From positions 558,001 to 622,000 of the forward strand of contig JAUKPH010000023.1 in assembly GCA_030549335.1 (NCBI GenBank): DNA of 64,000 bases, read 5' to 3'. Positions 35,906 to 47,736 of this stretch are shown here, one piece after another. Numbering within the stretch: the stretch's first letter is position 1; every line of letters starts with the position of its first letter. This DNA comes from Pontederia crassipes (taxonomy: Eukaryota > Streptophyta > Magnoliopsida > Commelinales > Pontederiaceae). Below the pieces are notes generated by a model. That model did not search any database. It was not told the DNA's origin and saw nothing but the letters and a program-made list of their open reading frames with translations. Made by a program: the position numbers and the translations under genes.

Positions 35906-36863
35906 GATGATGTTACATGTATGTATGTAAGAAGATGTTAAAGTAAAGCAAGATAAATGATGATATGCTTTAGTATAATGATAAGTTATGATATGCTTTG
36001 ACATAATATTTATGATGTTATATGTTTATCTTATCTTGCCATGATGATATGTTCACATGTCATATAATGTGCATAGGTAGCTCATAGCATGCATATGATC
36101 CATGATCCACGTTGTTGAAATGCATATGCTATGACATGTAAAGATTATATTATAGGATCATAACATGCATGGGCCTCAACATACTCTAATGGAAGAAATT
36201 TCTTGCACCCCACGGATCCGTGCAAGTATGGACAAGGCTTAAGTTCGGTGGTGAGAGCCTCATGATGGAGGCATTGTACATGTGACGGTCGGGCTACGAT
36301 CCAAGTTATGTTATTAGGTATTATGTTATGATGATAGACTCCTAGTGAGTTAAGTATGTACGGCTTGTGGGCCTTGGAGTCATTTACTTTTATTTGGACT
36401 CATTTATGTATGATGAATTCTTTGTTGGGTCTTATGTCAGAGCTTATGTGGCCCATGGGCTAGATATGTTGTCTTGGGATTTTATTACCTTATGAAGTCT
36501 TCTGCTATGTTTTACGTTATTGGACTTTTTATTATTATTATATTTTCCGCTACAATGTTATATGGGTCATGAAAGTAATGCCGCTTAGAGTTTGACACTT
36601 AAATTGGTCGAATTTTGGAGACATTACACTTTACATACCTATCATCTTGTTTTTCCTAAATGTTAATCCCCTTTCTCTTATTCATGTCCTCTTCCTCTTT
36701 GTTCTCTTCTTTTTTTCCTCCTCCTAGGTTGCAGCCATCATGTGGGACAAATATAAAAGAGAGGAGAGAGAGGGTTTGGGGTTTTTATAGAGTTTAGTCT
36801 AGGGTTTCTTAGGTTTTCTCGAAATGACTTAAATACGCCTATTTAAAAATTAGGGTTATTACA

Positions 36864-37975
36864 TCAAGTGACGAGGACAATGTCCTAAGACTACTCCATG
36901 TACACATCACCATCACAAATAACAACAAGCACTTGAGCTCATCTTTCATTGCTCTGATTACCTGTAGGATCGATGCAGGGGAAACAATAACACATGAGCT
37001 TCGCGGCCCAATAGGTGGATAACAAACCAATGGATAAATAGCAAGAATAAAGAAGCATGAAGTTAGTGTAAACATAATAATAATCATTGGAATAATCAAT
37101 GAAAAAAATCAAGACCATGCTTAAATAAAAATCAATGGAACATGTCAACGCTATGCACTGAATATAATCAAATGAATGATCAATAATATAAGTGGAATAA
37201 AATAATACTATGCACTAAATAAGATCAATAGAACAAATCAACGAAAAAGATCAATATTATACTCTGGGTAGAATCGATAGAGTAAATCAGATAGTATGCC
37301 TTGAATAAAATCAATAGGTGAATCAAGACTATGCTCTAATTAGTGAACCAAGGTAACATCTGATATGATACAATGCTTTGGTAAGTACACCAATACGATG
37401 TCTATGAGTAACAATTCATGATAGATACCACTAAAATCCAACGGAAAAAAATTAATACTCTGATTATCGATGGATAAGTGATGTTTATAGGTAGAATCAA
37501 GTTGAGTAGGAATAATACAATAATTCACTAGGTGAAAATCATCATAATATAATATAGAGATTCTAATCATTGGAATGAATCAGTTCAATGCTCTGGATTA
37601 TTTTGTATTTCAATGTCATATGCCATGCTGTGGATCAATGCCTTGTACTATGGTCTGAATGTATTTTTATTGCTCTGACTTAAAGTTGTAATCAACTTAT
37701 TTATCTTTGATATTTATATATAATGTCAATGATTAACATATTCATTGCAATGAATGTACTTTATGAGTAGTCAGCGACTGTGCACATCACGGCGATCATT
37801 CTCTTTAAAGGAAAGGATATCCTCTTTCGTTATACGATGGGGAGAAATAGTACAATGGAGACAATTATGCCCTAGCACTATGTATACCATGAGCTCCCCT
37901 CAATCAGAGCTATGATATCCACTAGTATTTTGGAGTCGATAATTTGGTTCTATTACGGTTTGAGACTTGGATACG
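36864..37975 (-). mobile_element. LTR fragment related to the LTRs of the second gypsy element
   Basis: Phrases cacatcac, gaaacaataac, catgagctt, aaccaatggataa, tatcctctttcg and acgatggggagaaat occur in the same order in the LTRs at 53137-54898 and 59696-61550. The fragment lacks both LTR ends. It may be a remnant cut by the antisense LTR to its left. Confidence 0.6.
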
Positions 37976-38556
37976 AATATTATTCAACAAATATCAACAA
38001 TAGAGTATCAGGTCCACAACCGGTTGTGCACCTTGCGCTCAAACTTTAAAAATGCCCCTTCCATGGGCCATGACAATGACCCTATGTACAAGTTTGCAAA
38101 GGAACTACGGTTGCCTGAGGAAGAGGACATAGAAGAGGGCAAGAACCCCAAGAAGGCCAAGAAGGGGGAAAAGGAAAACCCATCGTCTGCCAACGCTGGC
38201 AACAGCAACAATGCCATCACCACTATGATGGAGGACGCTAAAGAGAAGGCCCAGGAGGACGTTGAAGAGGAGGAGGTCTGGGAGGACGCACAAGATAAGG
38301 AGGTGAAAGAAAAGACAAATCTATAGGTCACAAGCAAGAAGTCTCACATGGGCTTCAAGCCTATCCTTTTGTAGCCTTTGTAGTCCATGACTTCTGGAAA
38401 AGTCATGGAATCCCCGAGGCACTGCTGGAGGACCTCAATGTCAACCCTGCCAAGGCCAAGGCCTTGGAACATTTGGAAGATGAATGGAGTAAATTCATTA
38501 AGGACAATGTGAAAATAGAAAGAAATATCAGCGAAGGTGAATGGGGAGATCCTTGA
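37967..38556 (+). pseudogene. Unrecognised coding remnant, two frames
   Basis: The first frame (37967-38326, 119 codons) reads VHNRLCTLRSNFKNAPSMGH, KFAKELRLPEEEDIEEGKNP and a Lys/Glu-rich linker. After its stop a different frame continues with QAYPFVAFVVHDFWKSHGIP, LLEDLNVNPAKAKALEHLED and KFIKDNVKIERNISEGEWGD, then a TGA near 38556. The second part looks like a real domain by residue pattern. The two frames suggest a frameshift in one former gene. No intron signals stand out, so a processed or transposed copy is possible. I do not recognise the family. Confidence 0.45.
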
Positions 38557-39013
38557 ATTGATCTAGTAGTGAGGCTGTTTGAGGTTTTCGGAGAAGAAGA
38601 ATGAACTTTTGTTTGGTTCGTGTCTTTAATTTGGTTGTGCATATCCATTATTTTGATTTTGTTTTCGAAGTCGATCCTATTTTGATGATATCCATGTTTA
38701 GTAAGTTTCACTGCCTCAAAGTATTTATCTCTCAATTGAATGATCTAGTAGTCTTACTCTCAGTTATGTGTTTCTACTGAAATTAATCTCTGAATACCAT
38801 TTGTAGTGATTGTATCGTAGCTCATATTCTAAAACTGGATCATTTCGAGTTGAGTCCATTTATCACGGTGATGAGATGTTTATGTAGTGTTAGTTCAAAA
38901 GTTTTTTCTCTATTGTAAGCCTTATCAATTTTAAGCTATTGTCAAGTTGTTCTTGTCATGAGAATCACTATATACTATAATTTTTCATGAGATGTTTCCA
39001 TGTTTGTTTCTAT

Positions 39014-41202
39014 TGTAACACTCAAAAAATCCACCCTAAAATCTTAGGGCAATTACGAAAATTTGGCAGTGTTAGTCCGTTCGCCATCACATACAACAAC
39101 AACAACAACAAAGCCTTATCCCACTAGGTGGGGTCGGCTACATGGATCATACGACGCCATATTCGTTGATCCATGTTCATAAGATTCGACATGATTTTAT
39201 GCTGGCTGTCGGGGCCTAACACAACCCTCCTCCTTTATCCGGGCTTGGGACCGTTCGCCATCACATAGTCATAAGAAAATAATTTATACAAATACAATGG
39301 AAACTAATAATCATTAAGATAATTTAGAAACATCTTTTCAGGGGAAGTCTTTAATAAAAATATTTGAAAACTCATGTCATAGCTATAAAATAGAAATCCA
39401 TCATAAAAAAACATCTCTAAACATTATGAATGATCTAATGGATTTAACATCATAATGACTTATTATAGTCTAGACCATGTGCATGTTCACTGCCATGAGT
39501 TGAGTTGTCATCCATCCTAATTCATTAGTTACCTGCATGGATCCAGAGTGCAGAGTTTTTGAATTAGAGTATGTAAATGACTTGCTATGCAATGTAACCT
39601 ATGCATGATACTACATGACTTGTAGTTTCATGTCTTAAAAGAAATACACGTGTATGTCATTTGCCTAACAATATGATCTACATATCAATCATCTGTATCA
39701 TATCATCATGCAATAATATCATAGCATGGAAGTATCATGTAGTCATCATCATACAAAATATATTACACATCATTCATCAGTTAGTCATAGCCATAGACAC
39801 ATTGACTTGCACTTATCATTATCTTGTCTCAATAAACATTCTCGGGATTGCTTTATAATCCGTTGGACTCCACTTTCATGATATCAATCTTTACAATCAG
39901 TCATTTCAATAATAGTATTTGATCTTACAATAATTAAAGATTCATGTCGTTACCCTCACAATAGGCTAGTTAGGCCTCAGAGGCTCAGAGCCAAGGCTCC
40001 CATCACCTCGAAGACGGCTAGTAATATACATACCGCTGCTGTCAAGATATAATTATTCCTTAAGGAAATACTTACACCAAGGTGCAGGACATAATTATTT
40101 CTCGAAAAAAATACTTACACACAAGGTGCACGACATAGTTATCTCTTGACAGTGACAGTGAATTGAGAGGCGACAAGTAAGAGTATTACTCAATTGGGTT
40201 CATTATGTTTGTAATCATCAAACAATTTTACGTCTCTCAATCTTTATATTTTTAACCTAATTATAATTGTGCATGTATCTCCTATAACTATGTGTCATGC
40301 ATTCATCAAGCATTGATACATAGTATAATTATTCTAAAAATATGTTTAATATAATATATGGGTCATTGTCGGTCCGTCACGACCATGACAGAGTGGTCAC
40401 GCCCATGACTTATGCCTTGTAATTTGCCATTTTTCCCAAGTATTGGTCACGATCATGACTGTGGTGTCGTGGCCATGCTATCATGGGTTACGACCATTAG
40501 CGATTCCCAATTTTGAACTTTTGCAGGATCTTGCTTACGGTCGTGGTCGCGACCATGCCTGGTTTGTATGGATCATAATAGAATTCGTCATGGGCATTAC
40601 AATGCCTTTGCGATTCCGCCGGTTTTTAATCTTTCAGTCACGGTCGTGCCTGGTTTGTTAGGATCGTAATAGAAATCATGGGCGTTACAATGCCTTTGCG
40701 ATTCGGCCAGTTTTCAATCTTTCGGTCATAGTCATTTCAAGGTTTGGCACAACCATATCGACGTGCAGATTTCTATTGTACAACCCAAAAATCACATATT
40801 TTTGTATGAAATCTTGGGGAAAAGTAATGCTAAACATTCTATACAATGCAGATATGATCTATAGGCATTTAGGCATCAAAATGGCAAATTAAAAACATGC
40901 AAAATTATTCATTCATGGAGAGATGGGTTCATTCCCAAAACCTATAAGAACGTGATCTTAGATTCTTATTCTTTTCCTTCCTCTTCCTCTTCTTCTTCTC
41001 CTTTCTTGTTCCTCAGGTTCTCTTTCCTCGAGCCTTAGCGTCAAGAATCCAAATGGAGAAAAAAAGTTAACAAGAAGGTTATAGATCTTTATATAAGAGA
41101 GGTTAGGGTTTTAGACCAAATGATCAATTTATCTTGAATCTAAGCTGTTCCATCTACAGTCTTCTTCATTGTGCTTTTGAGAGGTGAAAAATTGTGGTTA
41201 CA
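39014..41202 (-). mobile_element. Antisense LTR of the gypsy family, with mini-element insertion
   Basis: On the plus strand it begins tgtaacactc and ends tgtggttaca, the same kind of ends as the antisense LTR at 18439. Shared internal text includes gagttgtcatccatc, ttgctttataatcc, arrays of cacgaccatgac words (40375-40760) and a C/T-rich then gttagggtttt segment near the end. No flanking duplication was found (tctat versus caaaa), so it may be part of a larger decayed element rather than a solo LTR. The 157-bp RTE-derived insertion is separate. Confidence 0.5.
39094..39250 (-). mobile_element. RTE-derived mini-element (157 bp), SINE-like, with 17-bp TSD
   Basis: The insertion is flanked by perfect copies of ccgttcgccatcacata (39077-39093 and 39251-39267). 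On the minus strand it starts tcccaagcccggataaagg and ends with a TTG-repeat tail. Its last 55 bases before the tail are almost identical to the 3' end of the RTE-like fragment at 48553-48791. The first part resembles the opening of plant RTE elements as I remember them. There is no tRNA-like promoter, so this is not a standard SINE. It looks like a 5'-end plus 3'-end deletion derivative mobilised by the LINE machinery. Confidence 0.82.
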
Positions 41203-43258
41203 CAAAAACATAAGTAGTTATTTATTGTTAGAATCAAAACATTATTAGAAGCGTTTGGTAAATATTTTTTTAAAACTAAATATTTATTATTTATTTTTTT
41301 ATTCTTCCCCGGTAGCATTTAGAATTTTGAATACAAAATGCTATAAGCTACTCTAGCATGGAGGTAGCAGTTTTATATTTTATTTCTATTATATCCTCAC
41401 TTTTTAAAACAAAAAAATTATTTAATTATTAAATATCATACATTACTTTTATTTTAATATATCACATCTTAATTTTACTTACAATCCAAATAAGAGTTTT
41501 ATTTTCAAATAATCAATATTTTTATTTAAATAATATTTTAAAAATTTTACTATTCAGAATAAAATATTATAAACTAATTATTATGAATACGATGCGTATA
41601 AAAATGATTAGAAATTATATTTATGTCTACTTATACAAAATAATAATTTAACCAATATATTTATCAAAATTTTTTATTAAATTTATCAACAAATCACTGT
41701 CCACTAATAAATAATCAGTATACTCTAATTAAATCATTATTTTCTAGTCGAATTATTATTCTGTAATTAGATCATTAACTTTGGGACACAAGATCTTAGT
41801 CGGTTTACATCTCTATTTTGTTTTTCTTGTGAACTATTTTTTAATCTGTACCCGATTGCAATTAGCTTTTGTATTTTGTTTAGCCAAAATTGTTTACACC
41901 ACTCCCGTTCGCCCCTCTGCTGCGCCAGCTTCACCGTTTTAGTCGTGTCCTCCGTAAGACCACTTCCATCTCCCACAAAGCAGTCGTGTTGTCTATTTAT
42001 GGGAAACTTTAACAATAAAATAGTAAAAATGAGATCATGGGGACATTAAAATAATGATTTATGACATTAAAATGATGATTTATGAGCCATGATCGTTTAT
42101 AAAATAAAAATACTTTTTTTTTTACTTTGTCATGGGGACAAAGAAAAAGCCAAGATAAGTAGAAGAAGTAAAAACAAAAGAAAAACTACAATTCGATGAA
42201 AGAAGAATTAATTAATAAATCGCCCAATAATAATAACATTAAAGTCGGAACACATTACTTGTTTTTTTTATGCGTAGAACACTGAAGACAAGCTGAGAGA
42301 AGAAATGTTTTTTTTTCCTCAAAATAATTTTCAGCAAAGTTACATGCAATTTCATGATTTACCGTCTTTTTCTTGCATACGTAGTAAAAAAATATAATAA
42401 ACAAACCTTGTTTTGTTTTCTACGATCATTCTTTTTTTTTAAAAAAAGAAAAACTTGTTAATATGGAATTTAAAGAACACATCAGGCACTTTCTCTAACA
42501 CCCGTGTGTGGAACAATTTAAGCATACCCTTTTTTCTACTTTTAAATATCCTTCGTTGATTATAATTTAAAGACTAGACGATAATAAATAATAATTTTAT
42601 ACTAACAGTAAATCATACAAAGAAAAAATATCTTCATTATTAAAGTGAAAATATTCAAATTTTTTTAAAAAGTTAAAAATAATAAATATATTTATTATTA
42701 AAGTGAAATTATTAAAAATAAAAAATATATTAAGTCACTTGTTACATAATATATATATATATATATATATATTACAATAGGCTAAAATGAATATACAACT
42801 CATTTTGAACTGTTCGAATTAACATTTTACTATAGAAATAGAATAAAATCGATTTATTGTACAGTGCCTTGTACGTTGATAGCACTCATTAGAACAATAT
42901 GTTAATTTTATATAGAAATAGAATGTAGCATTCAATCAAAAGGTTTTCCATTTTGCAGTCCGTAGCCGCCTCCACTTTCCTTAATCCGCTTCCTCTACTT
43001 GTCACTTTCTCATCCCCAGCTCATCTCTCTCCTCTGTCTTTCTTCTCGCTCGTCGTCTCATTAACTCTGCTCTGCCAGTTGCTTGATCAGATCATCTCTT
43101 CTTTTATGAATCCATCGCACCAAACCAAACACCCCCTTTCCACCCACGCAACCCCCACAGCGTTACAGTCTGTTGCAGTCGCTTGATACGAGAACGATCT
43201 CTCCTTTTTTGTTGCATTTTCCTTGGAACAGCAGGGAGGAAAGTACTGGGAAGAGAAG
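41203..43258. other. AT-rich intergenic DNA and promoter side of the IST1-like gene
   Basis: No element boundary or other gene was seen from 41203 to about 42900. A TATA-like ttttatatagaaa lies at about 42907, and the C/T-rich stretch 42955-43200 looks like a 5' untranslated leader. An (AT)n run lies at 42748-42772. The transcription start is not determinable by eye. Confidence 0.45.
42748..42772. repeat. (AT)n microsatellite
   Basis: About 25 bases of pure AT repeat, roughly 490 bases upstream of the IST1-like start codon. Confidence 0.9.
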
Positions 43259-46200
43259 ATGTTCGGCAGCAAGTTCTCCAACAAATGGTACCATAAAAAA
43301 CCATTCTTTTTCCCCTTGTTTTCAATTTGCCATCAGCTTTCTTTTAGAATTGCTGGTAGTCTGAACGGGGATCAAACTCGATGGTTGCAGCAAGCAGGCG
43401 GCGAAGTGCATCAGGACGAGGGTGGAGCCGATCAAGAAGAAGAAGCAGGCCACGCTCAGATTCCTCAAGAAGGACGTGGCCGACCTCCTCGCCGCCGGTC
43501 ACGACGACAATGCCTTCCGACGGGTGCTTCTTTCCTCCCTCGTCACCGTCTCCTCACTCTTGTTTCTTGCCCTTTCTTTTTTTCGCCATCTTCTTATTGC
43601 CCTTCCGTTTCTTGCTGGAATGTAGCTCTGGTCATTTGCAGCGTTCGTGCTATTGTTTCATCAAAGTTGTTTCTTTTGCAGCTTTTTTTGGTTTCGTCTA
43701 GATGCCTCAGTTGTTCCGTTTGCTGTTTTTTTTTTTATTTCTTCTTCTTTTGTTGGATTCTTGTTTCTTCATCTTTTTTTTTTCTCGATTACTTTTCTTC
43801 ATTTTCATCATTATAAAAAAAATATTTCTTTCTTGTTCATTTCAGGATTTTCTAGATTAAATATGTTCTTTCTTGTTCATTTCATATTATTTTCATTACT
43901 TTTGATTAGTGAACCCCAAAGATAGTTATTAGGTGATTCAACGTAAAGAACATTCAACTCCATCAACATTTAAGGAATAGAAACACACTCCATCGTGGGT
44001 GTCAGGATACTCCGCCCTAGCCAAAAGGGAGTTGAAATATAAGTCCACGTTAAAGGGGTTTGAAAGACATTTTAAAATGAAAATTTTAAATGAAAAGATG
44101 ATGTATGATGTCGATGATCTTGATGATGATTTTATCTCGTGATGTTTGGCTATGTTAGTGTTAAATCTTAATTATCCTTATGATTGGTATGATCTATGAC
44201 CAAAGAATATTCCATAACAATGATAATTACCGATGATGACGGACAACATCCCAATGATCTTATTGATTATATGTTTATGATTCTGAAGATTATGATTATT
44301 TCCATAGTTGCCCCTATCATATTATCACATAGTTCATGAAATGATGTTCTATTTTTTTGTCCGTTGATATTTATCGATTCTATTCTATGCTTGATGATGA
44401 TCCTTAATATTAAGTGTGGGTAAGACTTGATGATGATCCTTAATATTAAGTGTGAGTATGTGACAAGCTCAATGTTTTTTATGATTCACTATGTTTTATC
44501 TCTCATGCTATGTTATCTTATTCCATGTCTACTGACTATGATGCCCTATCCTCATATGATGCTATTGTCTATGATCTTTATTCCACATGATTATTATGTA
44601 TGAGGCGTCAAAGCTTATGGGAAGTTCATCTCCCCTGTGTATTCAATGTCACAAGTCATGGTGGTTTTTGCATATGATGTCGAGTCTCTTTATGTTATTT
44701 ACCTTTCCATTAGATTGTATTTGATACTTGAGACTCATTTTGTATTAACCTTATTAAGACTTTCACACCATTGTTCATGTCAAGTTCTTGTATAGTTATG
44801 TCATTTCTTCTTCTATATTATGTATTTGTTTTTGTTGATCAGAGGAAGTTTATGTTTTGGTCAAAATTATGACCATGCAAGAAATGTTCCGTAACATCTC
44901 CAAGGTGTATTATGTCACGCGGGGTGCATGTTGGGGGTGTTGCAAAATACAATGAAATATTAGTTTTTTCTCTTTGGCGTGTTTGGATTTAAGAAATTTT
45001 GTGCCACACTTCTCTGGAATTTGGAACTTTCTTTCAGATGAAATGATTCTTCTGAAAAGGAAGGAAAAAAGATTCTTCTGACTTCTAAACAGTGTATCTG
45101 ATACAGATTGGAGCCTTATTTGCTTCAGGAAATGATTCACTTGCTATCTTTGTAACAATTCTTCTAGAGTCCTGTCTGCAGAAGATGTCAAGACTTTTGA
45201 AACTTTCTTCTTTCTTTTTCAGTGACCACAATGTCAATTTTATTGAGACAACTTCTGACAATCAGCAAATTCCTCTGTCGTTTTAGGATCTATTTAATTG
45301 CCACCATCCAAAGTTGTTTATTGGGGTCTACTTGATCCTCTATGAAATTGTTGATTATTCTCCGCAAAGTAGTAATTTGTGCTTGTTTGCTTGTCAGCAA
45401 AGTTTTGTTCTGTGGATTTTTCTCTGTTATAGTGAGATCAATAGTGTCATCTCTTTTTATGTTTACATTATGAAACTTTTTCTTCAATGATTTTTTGAAA
45501 CAGATTGATTCTCTCATTGTTGAGATAAACCATGTGTCTTGCTACGAGACAATTGAGCGGTGCTGCGAGTATATTGTGAGACAGATTCCAACCCTAGAAA
45601 AGCAGAGGTATTCATGGTTCTGATCAACTCCGAATTTTTTATTTTGAGAGGGGATCAACTCTGAAATATATTTGTATTGTGAGATCTAGCCATTATCTTA
45701 TTTTTCCTAATACAGAAATGGTAAAAACTATGGATCTGTTATTAATAAATTATTGAGTTTTAAGTTAGTATTCATGGTTCTGATCAACTCTGAAATATTT
45801 TTGTATTATGAAATCTAGCCATTAACTTATCTTTGGCTAATTCAACAAGGGTAAAAAATATGGGTCTGTTACTTGATAAATTGTTGAGTCTTTTAAGTTA
45901 TTTGCACTAGTACATCCCTGATTCTTATCTTTTTCCAGAGGTTCATATAGACTCAAAAGACATGTTATTGATTTTGGTATTCTTTTTAAATGAGTTTTCA
46001 AATGCAAGCTAAAGAGTATGCCAATTTTCTCAAAAAGAAAATTATTTAACGAAATATTAATTGATGGTTGTCTATAGAGGTAAAATTAAGTTTTGCCATC
46101 TTTTGCACAAAGATGTTTCAAGCTCAATCTCCAAAACTGCAGATGTGAGTTGGAGCAATCTACTTTCAATATTATGATTTCCTAACTTGCATCTGCTTAA

Positions 46201-47704
46201 TTTGTAAATATGCTTGATTTACTGTTTGTTCTGTTGTTCCCTTTGTCATATGGTTTCATATTTGTTCATTATCACATCCATATTCAGAATCTTATAGGTA
46301 GCCATTTTTTCTCGTGTCACAGGTTCGATATATTTCATAAAAAACTTGAATCAAATTTGTTTCTTATGGCATATTGCAAAAATAAACTGTCACTTCTAGA
46401 ACACAAGAGTTGCAAATTTAATACGAGCTCAATGTCTCTACCATAGGGGTGTTCACGGGTCGGGTTTGACCCGACCCGTGAACAAACCCGGTTGGCTGGG
46501 TCGGGTCCCCTATTTTTTGTGGCTGCGACCCGAACCGACCGGACCTGGGTCGGGCCGGGTCGGTTCGGGTCTTTTTCTTTTTTTTTTTTATTTTTCGTTT
46601 ATTTTTTTAATATAAAAAGTATTTATTATTTTATTTTTAATACAAAACAAAGTATTTTTAAATACCAAAAATATTGTTTTAAATATCTATATACTTTTCT
46701 ATATTTAAAATAATTTATTTCATATTTTTTTAGATTTTAAATGATATAAAACTATACATTTAACTAAAAAAAATTAAAAAATAAAAAAAAAGAAAAAAAC
46801 CTGGTCTATCGGGTCGGGTCAACTTGGTTTGGAAAATCCCAACCCGAACCCGACCCGACCCTTGGTTGGGTCATGGTCGGGTCGGGTCGGATTTCCGGGT
46901 TCACCGGGTCGGCCCGACCCGGTGAACACCCCTACTCTACCATATTCTCAATATTTACATTACAAAAATTCTATAATCCATTTCTTGTCTTAATGACATT
47001 TTTATGACTTGTCAAGTTTGTGTAAATATTCCATTTTTAATTCGGGGGTCAAAGAGTTTCATAAAACGTTCTTGGTGGAAAAAAATGTGAGTGAAAGATC
47101 CCACTGAATCGAATTTGGGGCTAACGTGGGGTCTGCCCAAGGATCTACTGATTTAGGTAAATACCTAGAAATCATCATATAATTATCGACAAATTGCAAT
47201 AGAAAAGAAAAAGGGGGTTTGTGATGATTTGAGTATGACTGTATGTGTGATAGCATCTACTATTTGCCCCTTATGCCTTGGGCGACACATGTGCTACAAT
47301 GGCCGGGAGCTAGTGATCCGGGCTGATTCCCTCTCGACGATGAAGCTTATCCCCCATCGTCTCACTGGCTGACCTTCCCCAAGGACAAATGATTGATTTA
47401 CCCATTTCCTATTTGAAGAGTGCATAACCGCATGGATAAGCTCACTTATGCCCTGGGCGACACACATGCTACAATGGCCGGAAGAATCTTCTGAGGAATT
47501 GGGAGAATAGCTTATTCTTCCGTATCTCATATGGGTAATGAAACTTCCATGGAAGACAAGCAAATGAAACGCTTTCATAAAAGCCTGCCCAATGCCGGAA
47601 GGTCAAGGAAGTTGGTGACCTGATGACAGGGGAGCCGGCGACCGAAGCCCCGATGGATCGTACATGGACGATAGTTGGAGTCTTTTTTTTGGCCAGCTCC
47701 CATA

Positions 47705-47736
<32 letters not shown>

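Larger units (their letters stand above)
27365..36628 (+). mobile_element. Decayed Ty3/gypsy chromovirus-like element (Tekay/Del type)
   Basis: It begins TGTAATATCC and ends GACATTACA, flanked by cttta on both sides (27360-27364 and 36629-36633), a perfect 5-bp target duplication spanning 9.26 kb. The order is 5' LTR (truncated on its inner side), protease, reverse transcriptase, RNase H, integrase, C-terminal chromodomain-like region, 3' LTR. Gag and the primer site are missing because the LTR joins the interior abruptly near 28032. The 3' LTR contains a truncated CACTA copy. Stops and frame changes occur in every domain. The domain order and chromo-like C-terminus point to the chromovirus branch; the Tekay/Del assignment is from general likeness only. 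Confidence 0.85.
31310..36628 (+). repeat. 3' LTR of the gypsy element, containing a CACTA insertion
   Basis: It starts TGTAATATCTGA directly after a purine-rich tract and ends GACATTACA before the cttta duplication. Removing the CACTA insertion (33072-35905) leaves about 2.5 kb. The LTR carries an array of cacggccgtgac-like palindromic words at 32130-32530 and, near 32880-33000, text that is the reverse complement of the antisense LTR at 20.2-20.3 kb, so both belong to one LTR family. No gene is encoded. Confidence 0.75.
18439..36863 (-). mobile_element. Antisense gypsy-family LTR, split by nested insertions
   Basis: On the plus strand it starts tgtaacaccca and ends ggttattaca, the reverse of an LTR starting TGTAATAACC and ending GGGTGTTACA. 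Pieces at 18439-18968, 19442-20865, 25528-27364 and 36634-36863 resemble in order the LTR at 39014-41202 (shared ttgctttataatcc, arrays of cacgaccatgac, and a C/T-rich then gttagggttt end). A phrase near 20240-20310 (gtaagactttacttttcatc) is the reverse complement of text in the gypsy LTR at about 32890. The gaps are filled by a MITE, a copia-type element and a gypsy element, each with its own TSD. No TSD was found for the outer unit, so its ends are less certain. Confidence 0.55.

Noticed and set aside
39094..39250. A classical tRNA-derived SINE
   Set aside because: No A-box or B-box promoter words are present at its 5' end, and its 3' end is that of the RTE-like fragment.
43223..43925. Overlapping frames of up to 197 codons over exons 1-2 and intron 2 of the IST1-like gene
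   Set aside because: They read through splice sites and lack domain text. The spliced IST1 reading explains the GC-rich coding parts, and the rest is T-rich intron.
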